From: Pedobacter faecalis
GTDB lineage: Bacteria > Bacteroidota > Bacteroidia > Sphingobacteriales > Sphingobacteriaceae
Direction: 5' to 3'
Length of the DNA stretch: 64,000 nt
Assembly (NCBI RefSeq): GCF_030182585.1
Contig: NZ_JARXOW010000001.1
Span: 1,178,001 to 1,242,000 of the forward strand
A model generated the notes under the pieces. The model saw nothing but the letters and a program-made list of their open reading frames with translations. It did no database searches and had not been told where the DNA came from. Made by a program: the position numbers and the translations under genes. How positions within the stretch are numbered: the first letter of the stretch is position 1; every line of letters begins with the position of its first letter. Of the stretch, positions 17,955 to 26,443 are shown piece after piece.

Positions 17955-19034
17955 TTACTTGAAGAAAATCAATTCACCAAACTGAATCAGACCATCACCG
18001 AAATTGGCCGTAACGGTCAAGCGGTAATACTTGTATGATCCTGGAGTTGTAACAGGATAATAGAATTTCTTCCACTCTGTACCCGCGTTAGTATTCGGAA
18101 ACCCTCTGTCAACCAGTTGCTGGTGCCAGTGCTTATCTAAAGTTCTGGTATCAACAAGTGTCCATTTCTCTTTATCATTTGAACCTTCGATTTTCCAGCT
18201 CTTAGGCGATCTGCCTGGCGAGTCGTTACCGTTGGCGATACTATAAAACTTCATGGTTTCCGGTCCACCAAACTCCATGGTTACATTCCAGGTTTTTCCG
18301 GAAGACCAACCGATCAGAAACTTACCCTTATCGTCATTATTCGGGTCGAACAATTCCTTAGAAGTTTCGTTGGCGTTACTTGTATTATCTTCGGTAACTG
18401 TATACGCAACCAGGCTCTTAGTAAAATCGGTAACAATACCCTCAGTACTTGCGTTTTTATTCTGGATGGCAACCGACCCTTTCTTACTTGTCAACGTTGC
18501 TCTCACAGGAGCTATCATACCTACAGGAACATTAAACTCCGGAGACATTTCACTGCTCGTTGTAGTCACAGGATTTGGCCTTGTGTTGTCAACGATTCTC
18601 CAGTCTATCTTTTCCACGTCCACATCAGTTTCTGCAGTAAACTTAAGCCTGTTAGCTACAGCTGTCCCTGTTGCACTTACAAGAAACACATCGTCTGGAG
18701 TAATATTAATCTCTTTCAAAACCTGGGCAGTCTTACCTGATTCAGACGTAGCTGTCAATGTTACCTGAAATTTACCGGTGGTCTTGTAAAGATGCTCAGG
18801 AGCATTATCGTATGCAACACTATCATCTCCAAATCGCCAGGTTACTTCTTTGAAGTTTGAGGTCTTGTTAGTGAACTTCCAGGTAAAAGGATCATCACCA
18901 GCTACAACATCAAAATCAACAATAGGTGGGACGCCTTCTGGTTCAAATGTTAAACCCGGATCATCTGTTTTAGAACATGCTGAAACGGCCGCAGCAATAA
19001 ACAGAAATACAAAGGGCTTTAATAACTTATTCAT
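17955..19034 (-). CDS. PKD-discoidin lipoprotein, last gene of the operon
   Basis: This 359-residue lipoprotein has its lipobox at C20 (AVSACSK). A PKD-like domain (about 45-130) is followed by a middle beta region and a discoidin-like module (about 228-359: KIEGSNDKEKWTLVDTR, ending FGELIFFK). It shares its layout and many phrases with the copy at 16741-17811. Discoidin modules often bind galactose or other sugars. As the last gene before a strong terminator, it is most likely a surface glycan-binding lipoprotein. Bacteroidota proteins of this kind are sometimes named DUF5000. Confidence 0.82.
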   Translation of the reverse strand: MNKLLKPFVFLFIAAAVSACSKTDDPGLTFEPEGVPPIVDFDVVAGDDPFTWKFTNKTSNFKEVTWRFGDDSVAYDNAPEHLYKTTGKFQVTLTATSESGKTAQVLKEINITPDDVFLVSATGTAVANRLKFTAETDVDVEKIDWRIVDNTRPNPVTTTSSEMSPEFNVPVGMIAPVRATLTSKKGSVAIQNKNASTEGIVTDFTKSLVAYTVTEDNTSNANETSKELFDPNNDDKGKFLIGWSSGKTWNVTMEFGGPETMKFYSIANGNDSPGRSPKSWKIEGSNDKEKWTLVDTRTLDKHWHQQLVDRGFPNTNAGTEWKKFYYPVTTPGSYKYYRLTVTANFGDGLIQFGELIFFK

Positions 19035-19061
19035 GTCAGTATTATTAAAAATTATAACTAA

Positions 19062-20492
19062 TTATCTAAGACGTTTGAAAACGATACCTCTCCAGTCGTG
19101 ATTACCACGAGTCCAGGTCACTCTCATAATATGACGCCCAGCCGGCAATGTTACTTCTGTATAATGTGGCTGCTGGTTGTTGTGCCCGCCTGTGTTGCTT
19201 GCAGGACGATCATCAGCAACAATAGTGCTGCCAAACTGAACCCTGTAACGACCGTCGGCATTGTTTGCTCCAGCAATCATGTTCATTTCATAAACCCCAG
19301 CTTCTTCAACGATCACAGAATACGTCAACCACTCACCGGCATTGGTCCAACCAACAACTGTTCTTGGATTATAGTCAGCTGATACATCTACCCCGTCAGG
19401 ATAGCGGAAGTTTGCATCACCACTTTTGCCGTTATCATCGTTATACGAAATGCCCTGACCACCGTAGTCGTATTCTGCGGCTACAATCATGGGCGAGGTT
19501 GCACCGATGGAGCCTAAAATCCTGAACGGTCCGGCGTCATTGTACGGACGGAAAGTGTCCGGATCGAATACTACTACCAAACGATCTTTGTTCTCGGCTA
19601 GGATATAGCGGCTAGGATTGGCCAGCTTTAAACCCACAGCCCATTTTTTTCCGCCCTGAGTAACAGAAGTAAGCTTATTCCTGCGTGCAGAAATTTCAAG
19701 TGTAGCAACATTTGAGTTAGTCACAAAACGAATATTTGTAGCAACAATACTCCAGTCGGCGTCAGGTATAAGATTGTGATCCGGCGCAATTTGCGCAATA
19801 AGCTCAGGAGCTTCGGCAACATCAACGGTAAACGGAGAACCAGCTTCCCCTGTTAATACCAGTGGAATTGACACGAATACATCTTGAGAACCCTTAGTAA
19901 AAGCGGACACCGTCATGGTATTAGCCGGTGTATTAAAGCCGATAAGGTGAACATCATCTGCAGTCATCACCTCTCCGGTTTTAATGGTAAGAACCGTAGC
20001 ATTCTGACCTGCTTTAATGGAATTTCCTTTAGCGGCATCAGTAACCTTTACAGCAAGCGCCACGTTTTTCCCATGATTCCTCTCCAGGAATGACCTTCCG
20101 ATAACCAAGTCAAATGAAGCGCTTGTAACACCGATAGGTACATTCAATACAGGAGGCAAAGAAAAATCGCCCTCCCCAAGTGCAACGGTACCTGCCGGAA
20201 GTGTATTGTTGTTAATCAGTGTTTGAATGGTATCAACATTTGAACTTAAGTTTACTACGAATGCCCGTGAAGTCGGCGCGTCAAAATTGACAGTAACAGG
20301 CAAGGTCAATGCATCCGAAGATAGTGTCGCGTTGCTGCCTGTACCAACAACCACCTCTTTTGGCATTGAAACGCTGACAGACTTGAACTGACCGTCTGCA
20401 AATACATCGTCTAACTTTTCTCGCTCACAAGAAGATGCCAGGAACGCAGCGGCCATAAGGCCAATCTGCGTATATGTTAAAATTCTTTTCAT
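19062..20492 (-). CDS. DUF1735 (BT_3987-like) and CBM6 lipoprotein
   Basis: This 476-residue lipoprotein has a lipobox near C22 (LASSCER). Two DUF1735/BT_3987-like beta domains occupy about 36-310; the phrase VPIGVTSASFDLVIG marks the first. The last 130 residues (about 345-476) form a CBM6-type domain: AAEYDYGGQGISYND, FRYPDGVDVS, VGWTNAGEWLTYSV and the final DWRGIVFKRLR. DUF1735 domains are common in surface glycan-binding proteins, including ones tied to N-glycan loci. There is no catalytic module. It is the tenth gene of the operon, 27 bases before the PKD-discoidin gene. Confidence 0.87.
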   Translation of the reverse strand: MKRILTYTQIGLMAAAFLASSCEREKLDDVFADGQFKSVSVSMPKEVVVGTGSNATLSSDALTLPVTVNFDAPTSRAFVVNLSSNVDTIQTLINNNTLPAGTVALGEGDFSLPPVLNVPIGVTSASFDLVIGRSFLERNHGKNVALAVKVTDAAKGNSIKAGQNATVLTIKTGEVMTADDVHLIGFNTPANTMTVSAFTKGSQDVFVSIPLVLTGEAGSPFTVDVAEAPELIAQIAPDHNLIPDADWSIVATNIRFVTNSNVATLEISARRNKLTSVTQGGKKWAVGLKLANPSRYILAENKDRLVVVFDPDTFRPYNDAGPFRILGSIGATSPMIVAAEYDYGGQGISYNDDNGKSGDANFRYPDGVDVSADYNPRTVVGWTNAGEWLTYSVIVEEAGVYEMNMIAGANNADGRYRVQFGSTIVADDRPASNTGGHNNQQPHYTEVTLPAGRHIMRVTWTRGNHDWRGIVFKRLR

Positions 20493-20508
20493 TACTTTTC
20501 TAAATTAA

Positions 20509-22302
20509 TTAGTTAGAGATCCAAACCCTTCCGTCTATACCCCACTCTTCCTGACGGGCTATATTGAACCAGCTAAGAATCTGAGCCGGGATATCCGCAT
20601 TCTTGGGTACTAGGGTATTAAGTGTCCTGTTATTTGGTGTACACAGCAACTCCGAGAATGTATTCCACGTATAGGTACCCTGGAGTGTAAAGTTATTACC
20701 AAATATCTGATCCTTTAACACATTACCAGATCCCTCATCAAGTCTCCAGTAACCTACCAAATCGTCATAATTAGGTGCATTCTCATCCATTTCTGGCTCG
20801 CAAGCCAATTGCTTAACAACTGTTTCTGATAGCGCAACGCCCCATATTTTGTATTCAGCCAGCTGTACATCAATAATTCCGTATTGTCCATCTATCTCGC
20901 CATCGACCCATCCTAAACGCAATGGTGCCGTGTTGTCAAAGTTAGCCCTGGCAGGAAGTTTGTATTCACCTGCAACCGGGTTAGTTTTTGACGCGCCGGT
21001 AAGCTTGTTCGTCATACCATTGACCCCATCTGTGTACAGGCGCACATATTTTGCACCGTCAGCTTTTCTTTCTACTACAAAAGTAAGGTCATGCCATGCG
21101 TCTCCGCTGAAATCCGGCCCCCCTACTTCTGTACCATTACGCATGTCGCCGTCACCGCCTGAAGCAAAGAAACGCCAGCCATTCTGGAACAAGCTAATTT
21201 CCCATCCTGGCCCCCAATCATTACCCCATCCACTTCTGTTTTTCTTACCGAGGATTGATGGCCACTGGTAGAAATAGTCTCCACGACCCGTGTTCCTTGT
21301 TTTGTGCTTTTTTATCTTCACAGAAACTGTAAAGCTTCCGTCCCAGCCAAAATTGAAATACTGGTTTGATTTAGCTGGATCAACGAGCGCCTGAGATTTA
21401 TCCGGGTCTCCTTTAAAACGAACAGATTTGGCATTGAATAGATTACCTAGAAACGGCTTAGCTACAATCGTCTGGTTATAACTTGCACTGTGGAAAATCG
21501 TGAACGTGTTTGCATTCGTATTGCTGAACAGAGTTTTGTCATCCTGCGCGGGTGGCAATACATAAGTACCGCCACGGCTCGACGTGATTATAATCAGCCA
21601 GTTCTCCTTCGGATAATTTGCGCGGCTTTTCAACGCATTCAGGATCTCGCCAACTTGTGCGTCGAACTGCTCAATAGCTGTCTTGTAAGTAGGGAATTCA
21701 TTGTCGAACCCAGTGTTATTACCGGCTTTTTGAATGTTCGAGAATTGCCCTACCACAACAGAAGCACCTTCACCCTTAAGGTAATCAATGATGCCGGTTT
21801 TAACCTGATCATCGTTACTGTATAGCTGAGACACATCTGCATCTGCCATCAGGTTATTCTTGAAAGCAGCAGTTGACGCAAACGAAGCTACTTTAATCTC
21901 AGGATTTACTTCCTTTAACCGCTTGAAGATAACCGGGTAGTCACTCAGTTTGTTGTTGGCAAAATCTTCTGTTGTAATGTTATGCTTTTCCTTCATTACA
22001 CCCGTCATCATATCTGCCCAGTTTGTAGAGTTCAAGGCATTAACGTCTGCCAGCGAGTTCCAGGTATAAATGGAATTGGGCAACAACGATTTAATGTTCG
22101 GAACATTAGCGTCCCGTACCGACAGACCCCTGGCTCCGTCGGCAATGATATAAAGCACTTTAGGCGTTTTATATGTAAGGTCGGTTTCGTTATCAGGCGA
22201 ACCGGGAATCACCTTATCAAAATCCTTGTTACAGGATGAGGTGACCATGGCCAGAAACATGGCGGCTGCACCTAAACAGGCTTTCATCTTGAATGTTTTC
22301 AT
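20509..22302 (-). CDS. Degenerate phosphodiesterase-fold and LamG lipoprotein
   Basis: This 597-residue lipoprotein has a lipobox at C24 (MVTSSCNKD). Residues about 45-300 follow the alkaline phosphatase/nucleotide pyrophosphatase fold: LYIIADGARG (D55) and NSTNWADMMTG (T93 at the nucleophile place). Two metal sites are broken: the usual SDHG is SSRGG (241-245), and the usual GHxxG is GNNTG (194-198). Residues about 330-560 are a LamG/concanavalin-like domain. It is therefore likely a binding protein, not an enzyme. ATG 22302 was chosen as nearest the signal; longer starts are possible. Bacteroidota relatives are sometimes called DUF4983 proteins. Confidence 0.75.
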   Translation of the reverse strand: MKTFKMKACLGAAAMFLAMVTSSCNKDFDKVIPGSPDNETDLTYKTPKVLYIIADGARGLSVRDANVPNIKSLLPNSIYTWNSLADVNALNSTNWADMMTGVMKEKHNITTEDFANNKLSDYPVIFKRLKEVNPEIKVASFASTAAFKNNLMADADVSQLYSNDDQVKTGIIDYLKGEGASVVVGQFSNIQKAGNNTGFDNEFPTYKTAIEQFDAQVGEILNALKSRANYPKENWLIIITSSRGGTYVLPPAQDDKTLFSNTNANTFTIFHSASYNQTIVAKPFLGNLFNAKSVRFKGDPDKSQALVDPAKSNQYFNFGWDGSFTVSVKIKKHKTRNTGRGDYFYQWPSILGKKNRSGWGNDWGPGWEISLFQNGWRFFASGGDGDMRNGTEVGGPDFSGDAWHDLTFVVERKADGAKYVRLYTDGVNGMTNKLTGASKTNPVAGEYKLPARANFDNTAPLRLGWVDGEIDGQYGIIDVQLAEYKIWGVALSETVVKQLACEPEMDENAPNYDDLVGYWRLDEGSGNVLKDQIFGNNFTLQGTYTWNTFSELLCTPNNRTLNTLVPKNADIPAQILSWFNIARQEEWGIDGRVWISN

Positions 22303-22349
22303 AATCTTTAGTTTATTATTCATCAGGTTTTCTGTTATATCTCTCATCA

Positions 22350-23957
22350 CTAATCCAATGTCACCCTTACTATTCTGTTTGTCGGCACGTTATCAAACGT
22401 ATAGAACCCGCCCGCGATCAGCAATGCACGTTTACCTTCAGCCGAAGTAGTTTCCACTACTTTAGAAACTCCGCCAAGTACGTTTCCGATGTTGTTATAC
22501 CCAACAGCAAGCGCACCGGTCTGATCCAGGATCATAAATCCATTTCTTATAGTACCGCCATAATTTTTAAAGTCACCGCCAACAACGATTAATCCATCAC
22601 TCAGGACTTTCACATAGCTAGGAATACCTCCGGTAATTACTTTAGCCTGGAAGGTCTGATCTAATGTCCCATCGAAATTTAGTCTCGCCATAAAAGGTGC
22701 GGCAGCTCCATTGTAAGTTCTGAACGATCCGACAATGATATATTTGTTTAGCGTAGCGCTGTAACTAACCGAATAAACTTCCTGATCGGCCCCCGCACCT
22801 CCAGGATTGAAAGTTTGATCAATGGAACCGTCAGCATTCAGACGAAGAATACTACCTACAGTTGTGTTGTCGAAGCTTGTGAATCTTCCGAAAACAAGAA
22901 TCTTACCATCGTCATGCATAATCGTACGAATCGGACCGTTGGCCCCTGGTAATCCCTTACCCAACTGACCCTTATAGCCTACAGCATTCGGATCAAATCG
23001 CCATGTCTTGTCAAGCGAACCATCTGTTGGGTTTAATTTAGCCAGCTGACGCATCTCAATGCTATCGAGGATAGTACTGTCTTTATAGTCACGTGTAGGC
23101 TGATCATATCTTCTGGAAACATAGTAACGGAAGTTACCCGTCACAATGAGTTTACCATCGCGCGCATATACGTTATCAATACTTGAGTCAGTTCCACCAT
23201 TGAATGGTGAGACAAAACGCTCGCGTTTCTCATAAGTAATGATCTTCACAGTATCTATAACGCCGTTATTCGCGATACGGGTGATATTACTAATTCCACC
23301 ACGCTGAGCGAAACCACCGAATCCACCAACCGGAAAATACTGGCTTCCTATGATTGCCATATCATTTAATTGTCCGGTTGCTCCGTTACCTACCTGGAAA
23401 GTACGGTCGTAAACGCCATCCTTAGATGTCCGCGCTATTCGGTTAATTGCCCGTACGTTACCTTTGTTATCAAAGTTGGTAAACCGGCCAAGAAAGATCA
23501 GGTTTCCGTTAGCTACCTCTTTAATGTTAGTTACATAATCGTTAGCACCATTTATGGCCCTGAAAGTAGGATCTTTCGTCACCTTACCAAGTACAGTGAA
23601 GTCAGGACCGAAAACCAACTGACCATCTACTACGAAGGACGTAACGCCGGTGCTTGCATTTGCAGGCACCAACACTTCGATCTTGCTGTCGGTTACAGTT
23701 CTTACTTCTGCTTCCTCACCGTTGAAAAGGAATTTTAGTTTTTCCTTGTGGGGCAACAGTCCCTTTGCATTAATGGTAACGACAGTTCCTGCATTACCGG
23801 AAGCAGGTGATGCGACCGACTGTGGGTCGACCACAATACCCAGCGCCGGAACACCGCCTGCGTATGGGTCTTCAAAGATTTCCTGAGACTTCTTACAGCC
23901 TGTAACAACAGCGGCTGCAAGGAGTAAAGTGAAAAATCGTGTATATGTATATTTCAT
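22350..23957 (-). CDS. TIG domain and delta-60-repeat propeller lipoprotein
   Basis: This 535-residue lipoprotein has a lipobox at C21 (VVTGCKK). An IPT/TIG Ig-like domain lies at about 45-125 (SGNAGTVVTINAKGLLPHKEKLKFLFNGEEA). The rest is a series of delta-60-type repeats (GKILVFGRFTSFDN, ILRLNADGSIDQTFNPG, MARLNFDGTLDQTF), which probably form a propeller. No catalytic site is seen. Similar proteins in Bacteroidota operons carry DUF5008. It is the eighth gene of the operon and probably a surface binding protein. Confidence 0.8.
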   Translation of the reverse strand: MKYTYTRFFTLLLAAAVVTGCKKSQEIFEDPYAGGVPALGIVVDPQSVASPASGNAGTVVTINAKGLLPHKEKLKFLFNGEEAEVRTVTDSKIEVLVPANASTGVTSFVVDGQLVFGPDFTVLGKVTKDPTFRAINGANDYVTNIKEVANGNLIFLGRFTNFDNKGNVRAINRIARTSKDGVYDRTFQVGNGATGQLNDMAIIGSQYFPVGGFGGFAQRGGISNITRIANNGVIDTVKIITYEKRERFVSPFNGGTDSSIDNVYARDGKLIVTGNFRYYVSRRYDQPTRDYKDSTILDSIEMRQLAKLNPTDGSLDKTWRFDPNAVGYKGQLGKGLPGANGPIRTIMHDDGKILVFGRFTSFDNTTVGSILRLNADGSIDQTFNPGGAGADQEVYSVSYSATLNKYIIVGSFRTYNGAAAPFMARLNFDGTLDQTFQAKVITGGIPSYVKVLSDGLIVVGGDFKNYGGTIRNGFMILDQTGALAVGYNNIGNVLGGVSKVVETTSAEGKRALLIAGGFYTFDNVPTNRIVRVTLD

Positions 23958-23988
23958 GATTCCTTATTTTATCCGTTACAAATTGATA

Positions 23989-24777
23989 TTAACGATTTAG
24001 CACAACATCTATATTAAACTCCTTGTTGAAACCAAAGTTATCTGATGCCTGGCGGTCTAAACGCAACTCGTCAATAAACTCCGTGCCTGCATAAACCGCC
24101 AGCACATGTACCACCCCGTTGGATGGTTGGACATCGGATGTCGCAACAGCTGCACTTTGAATTGCCTCAGGATTGGAAGGATCAGGCAGATAAGAAATAC
24201 TGATCTGTCTTGACCCAGCATACCTCACACCATTTGCTGAGTTAAATACTACGCCGATATTGGCCAGTTCTCTTTCATAAGTATAGAAATATCCGCCTGG
24301 ATATAACTGCCTTAATCTAAAGTCAAGCTGCGGATAATCTCTAAGTCGCATTTTTCCTTTAAAAACATATCTGAGCAGATACTTCCGCCATATCTCAGCC
24401 GGAACGTCTTCAAAATTCGCTATTGTATCACGACCTGCCGAGAACAGTTCCTGATTTAACTTATTGACATAAGGATCATCTCCAAACTGTGATTGACGGT
24501 TTACTTGTCCTATAGTCCGGCGAAATACCTCGTCTGTGGGAGCAAAAAACGTGATCTCCTCGTTAGAAAACAAATCTTCCAGTCCGGCTATACGTATCAC
24601 ACGCACAAGTGTATCAAACTTGGACGGGTTTGATTCAAGATACTGCAGAACATTTCCGTTGAACTTAGGGTCTGACTTCCCTCCATCCAGAAAATACTCA
24701 TCCTGCTTGCACGCCCCGATCAGAAACATCAGCAATGCTGAACAAAGCGCTATCGTTTTAAAATATTTATTGATCAT
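23989..24777 (-). CDS. Fasciclin-domain lipoprotein (second copy)
   Basis: This 262-residue lipoprotein has a lipobox at C23 (LIGACKQ). A single fasciclin (FAS1) domain spans most of it: the YLESNPSKFDTLVRVIRIAGL and ITFFAPTDEVF motifs and the closing SNGVVHVL. The loop between them is longer than usual. FAS1 domains mediate adhesion, sometimes to glycans. It follows the second SusD by 19 bases, mirroring the first fasciclin gene after the first SusD. Function in uptake is inferred from that arrangement. Confidence 0.85.
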   Translation of the reverse strand: MINKYFKTIALCSALLMFLIGACKQDEYFLDGGKSDPKFNGNVLQYLESNPSKFDTLVRVIRIAGLEDLFSNEEITFFAPTDEVFRRTIGQVNRQSQFGDDPYVNKLNQELFSAGRDTIANFEDVPAEIWRKYLLRYVFKGKMRLRDYPQLDFRLRQLYPGGYFYTYERELANIGVVFNSANGVRYAGSRQISISYLPDPSNPEAIQSAAVATSDVQPSNGVVHVLAVYAGTEFIDELRLDRQASDNFGFNKEFNIDVVLNR

Positions 24778-24796
24778 AATGTTTGTGCTAATAGTA

Positions 24797-26425
24797 TCAG
24801 TTATTTCTTAAGTTTTGCCAGTACTGATTCAGAGTCATATACGGGTTATTGTTCCTTGCAGATTTGTCTATAGGCCAGGTCCATGCGCCTCTGTTAAATT
24901 TATCGGTCGTTAATATGTTATCAGCATATTCCCTGTTCATGATACGCCGCGTACGAACCAGGTCGAAATAATGATGACCCTCTCCCATAAGCTCTTTAGA
25001 CCGCTCCCAGAAAATAGCATCCTTTAGTCCACGGGAATCGCCCGGAGCATCTGGATATCCAGGGAGTCCCGCACGCTCACGAACCTTATATAATTGCGAT
25101 ATAGCCACATCATCATTTCCAAGATTGGCATTTGCTTCAGCAGCCAGAAGGATAGCATCAGGATACCGCATGATAAGGTAACTATTATCAGTAGCAAGCG
25201 CATCATCAGGGCCCTGACCAGTATTCAGTGTGTTACCCGCGAACTTCAACAATTGGAAAGTAGTGTTGTTCTGGTCATAGGGTGCAAGAAACCAGGTCGA
25301 CAAACGCAGGTCTGGAGCTGTCTGATCCGGATATAGCTTCCGCATATATTCTTCTGTGAAGATGTTGAAGTTATAACGGCTTACATACTCAGGTCTCCGG
25401 TAAGGGAAATGGGTAAATGAATAACCAAAATCGCGAGGGTTAGCCGTTAAACCAACGCCAATATTATAGTTGATCGTGTTGAACAACTCGAATAAACTCT
25501 CTTCAGAACGGCCTTTTGTAACAGTGCTCCATTCAGATATAGGCAATAGCCTAAAGTCGTTACTGCTAATCAGCTCTTCTCCTAAAGCTGCCGTTTCATT
25601 CCAATAATTCACACGATTATTAAGATCAAAACCTGCATTCCACATATTAAGATGCATCATAAGACCCATTGCAGCTCCTTGTGTAGCTCTTACACCGCGA
25701 AGCGAAGGATTACTATATCCCCGAGGAAGGTCCTTATAGCTAGCTTTCATATCAGCGATACACTTGTTCACTACACTAACCATATTCTCTCTAGGCAGCG
25801 GATCTTTCTGGAAAGCTTTTGTATAGTAAACTACATCGCCATACAGACGAACCAAAGTCAGATAACAAAAATTGCGAATGAACTTAGCTTCAGCAACATA
25901 TTGTCTGGTTTGGTTAGCGTTCAACCCTGGAATGCCTTCCTCTAGTTTGCTGACCAAGATATTGGCTGATTGAATGACCTGATAGTAAGCATTCCAGTTC
26001 ATGATAGACCGGAAATTATACACCGAGTTAGCCCATGGGCGGCTTGGATCCAGTAATTCCTCGATTCCGGTGTAATCATTATAAGAACTACCTGGAATGG
26101 TTTGCGGAGTTGTGTTACCGTTAGGGTTTGGAGCTATACGCGTATGCCCACCTACACGACCGGCCCAGCGATCTACCTCACTGGCTTGGTTTGCAGGGAT
26201 AACCTCGCCTGAACGGGCTTCACCTGTGATAGCGGCGGTCGCAGTCTGTGCATACTTGTTGTAAAGCGTGCTGTACATGTCCGTAATGTTTGCCTCAACG
26301 TCGTCTACAGTCTGATAAAAATTATTCCCTGTAAGCTTGTCAATAGGCGTAATGTCAAGAAACTTCTTACATCCATATTGGCTGGCGACTACCAGCAGCG
26401 ATAAATAAATAACTAATTTTTTCAT
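24797..26425 (-). CDS. SusD/RagB family lipoprotein (pair 2)
   Basis: This 542-residue protein is the surface lid of a SusCD complex. It has a lipobox at C19 (SQYGCKK) and the early SusD phrase FLDITPIDKLTGNNFYQT. It also has TPR-like helices (NANQTRQYVAEAKFIRNFCYLTLVRLYGDV) and the C-terminal RGAWTWPIDKSARNNNPYMTLNQYW typical of SusD/RagB. It binds the ligand outside the outer membrane and closes over SusC. It is 18 bases downstream of its SusC partner. Confidence 0.95.
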   Translation of the reverse strand: MKKLVIYLSLLVVASQYGCKKFLDITPIDKLTGNNFYQTVDDVEANITDMYSTLYNKYAQTATAAITGEARSGEVIPANQASEVDRWAGRVGGHTRIAPNPNGNTTPQTIPGSSYNDYTGIEELLDPSRPWANSVYNFRSIMNWNAYYQVIQSANILVSKLEEGIPGLNANQTRQYVAEAKFIRNFCYLTLVRLYGDVVYYTKAFQKDPLPRENMVSVVNKCIADMKASYKDLPRGYSNPSLRGVRATQGAAMGLMMHLNMWNAGFDLNNRVNYWNETAALGEELISSNDFRLLPISEWSTVTKGRSEESLFELFNTINYNIGVGLTANPRDFGYSFTHFPYRRPEYVSRYNFNIFTEEYMRKLYPDQTAPDLRLSTWFLAPYDQNNTTFQLLKFAGNTLNTGQGPDDALATDNSYLIMRYPDAILLAAEANANLGNDDVAISQLYKVRERAGLPGYPDAPGDSRGLKDAIFWERSKELMGEGHHYFDLVRTRRIMNREYADNILTTDKFNRGAWTWPIDKSARNNNPYMTLNQYWQNLRNN

Positions 26426-26443
26426 ATCCTTTATTCCCCTCTA

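Noticed and set aside
20509..22302. Active alkaline phosphatase or nucleotide pyrophosphatase
   Set aside because: Expected metal ligands in SDHG and GHxxG are replaced, so enzyme activity is not claimed.
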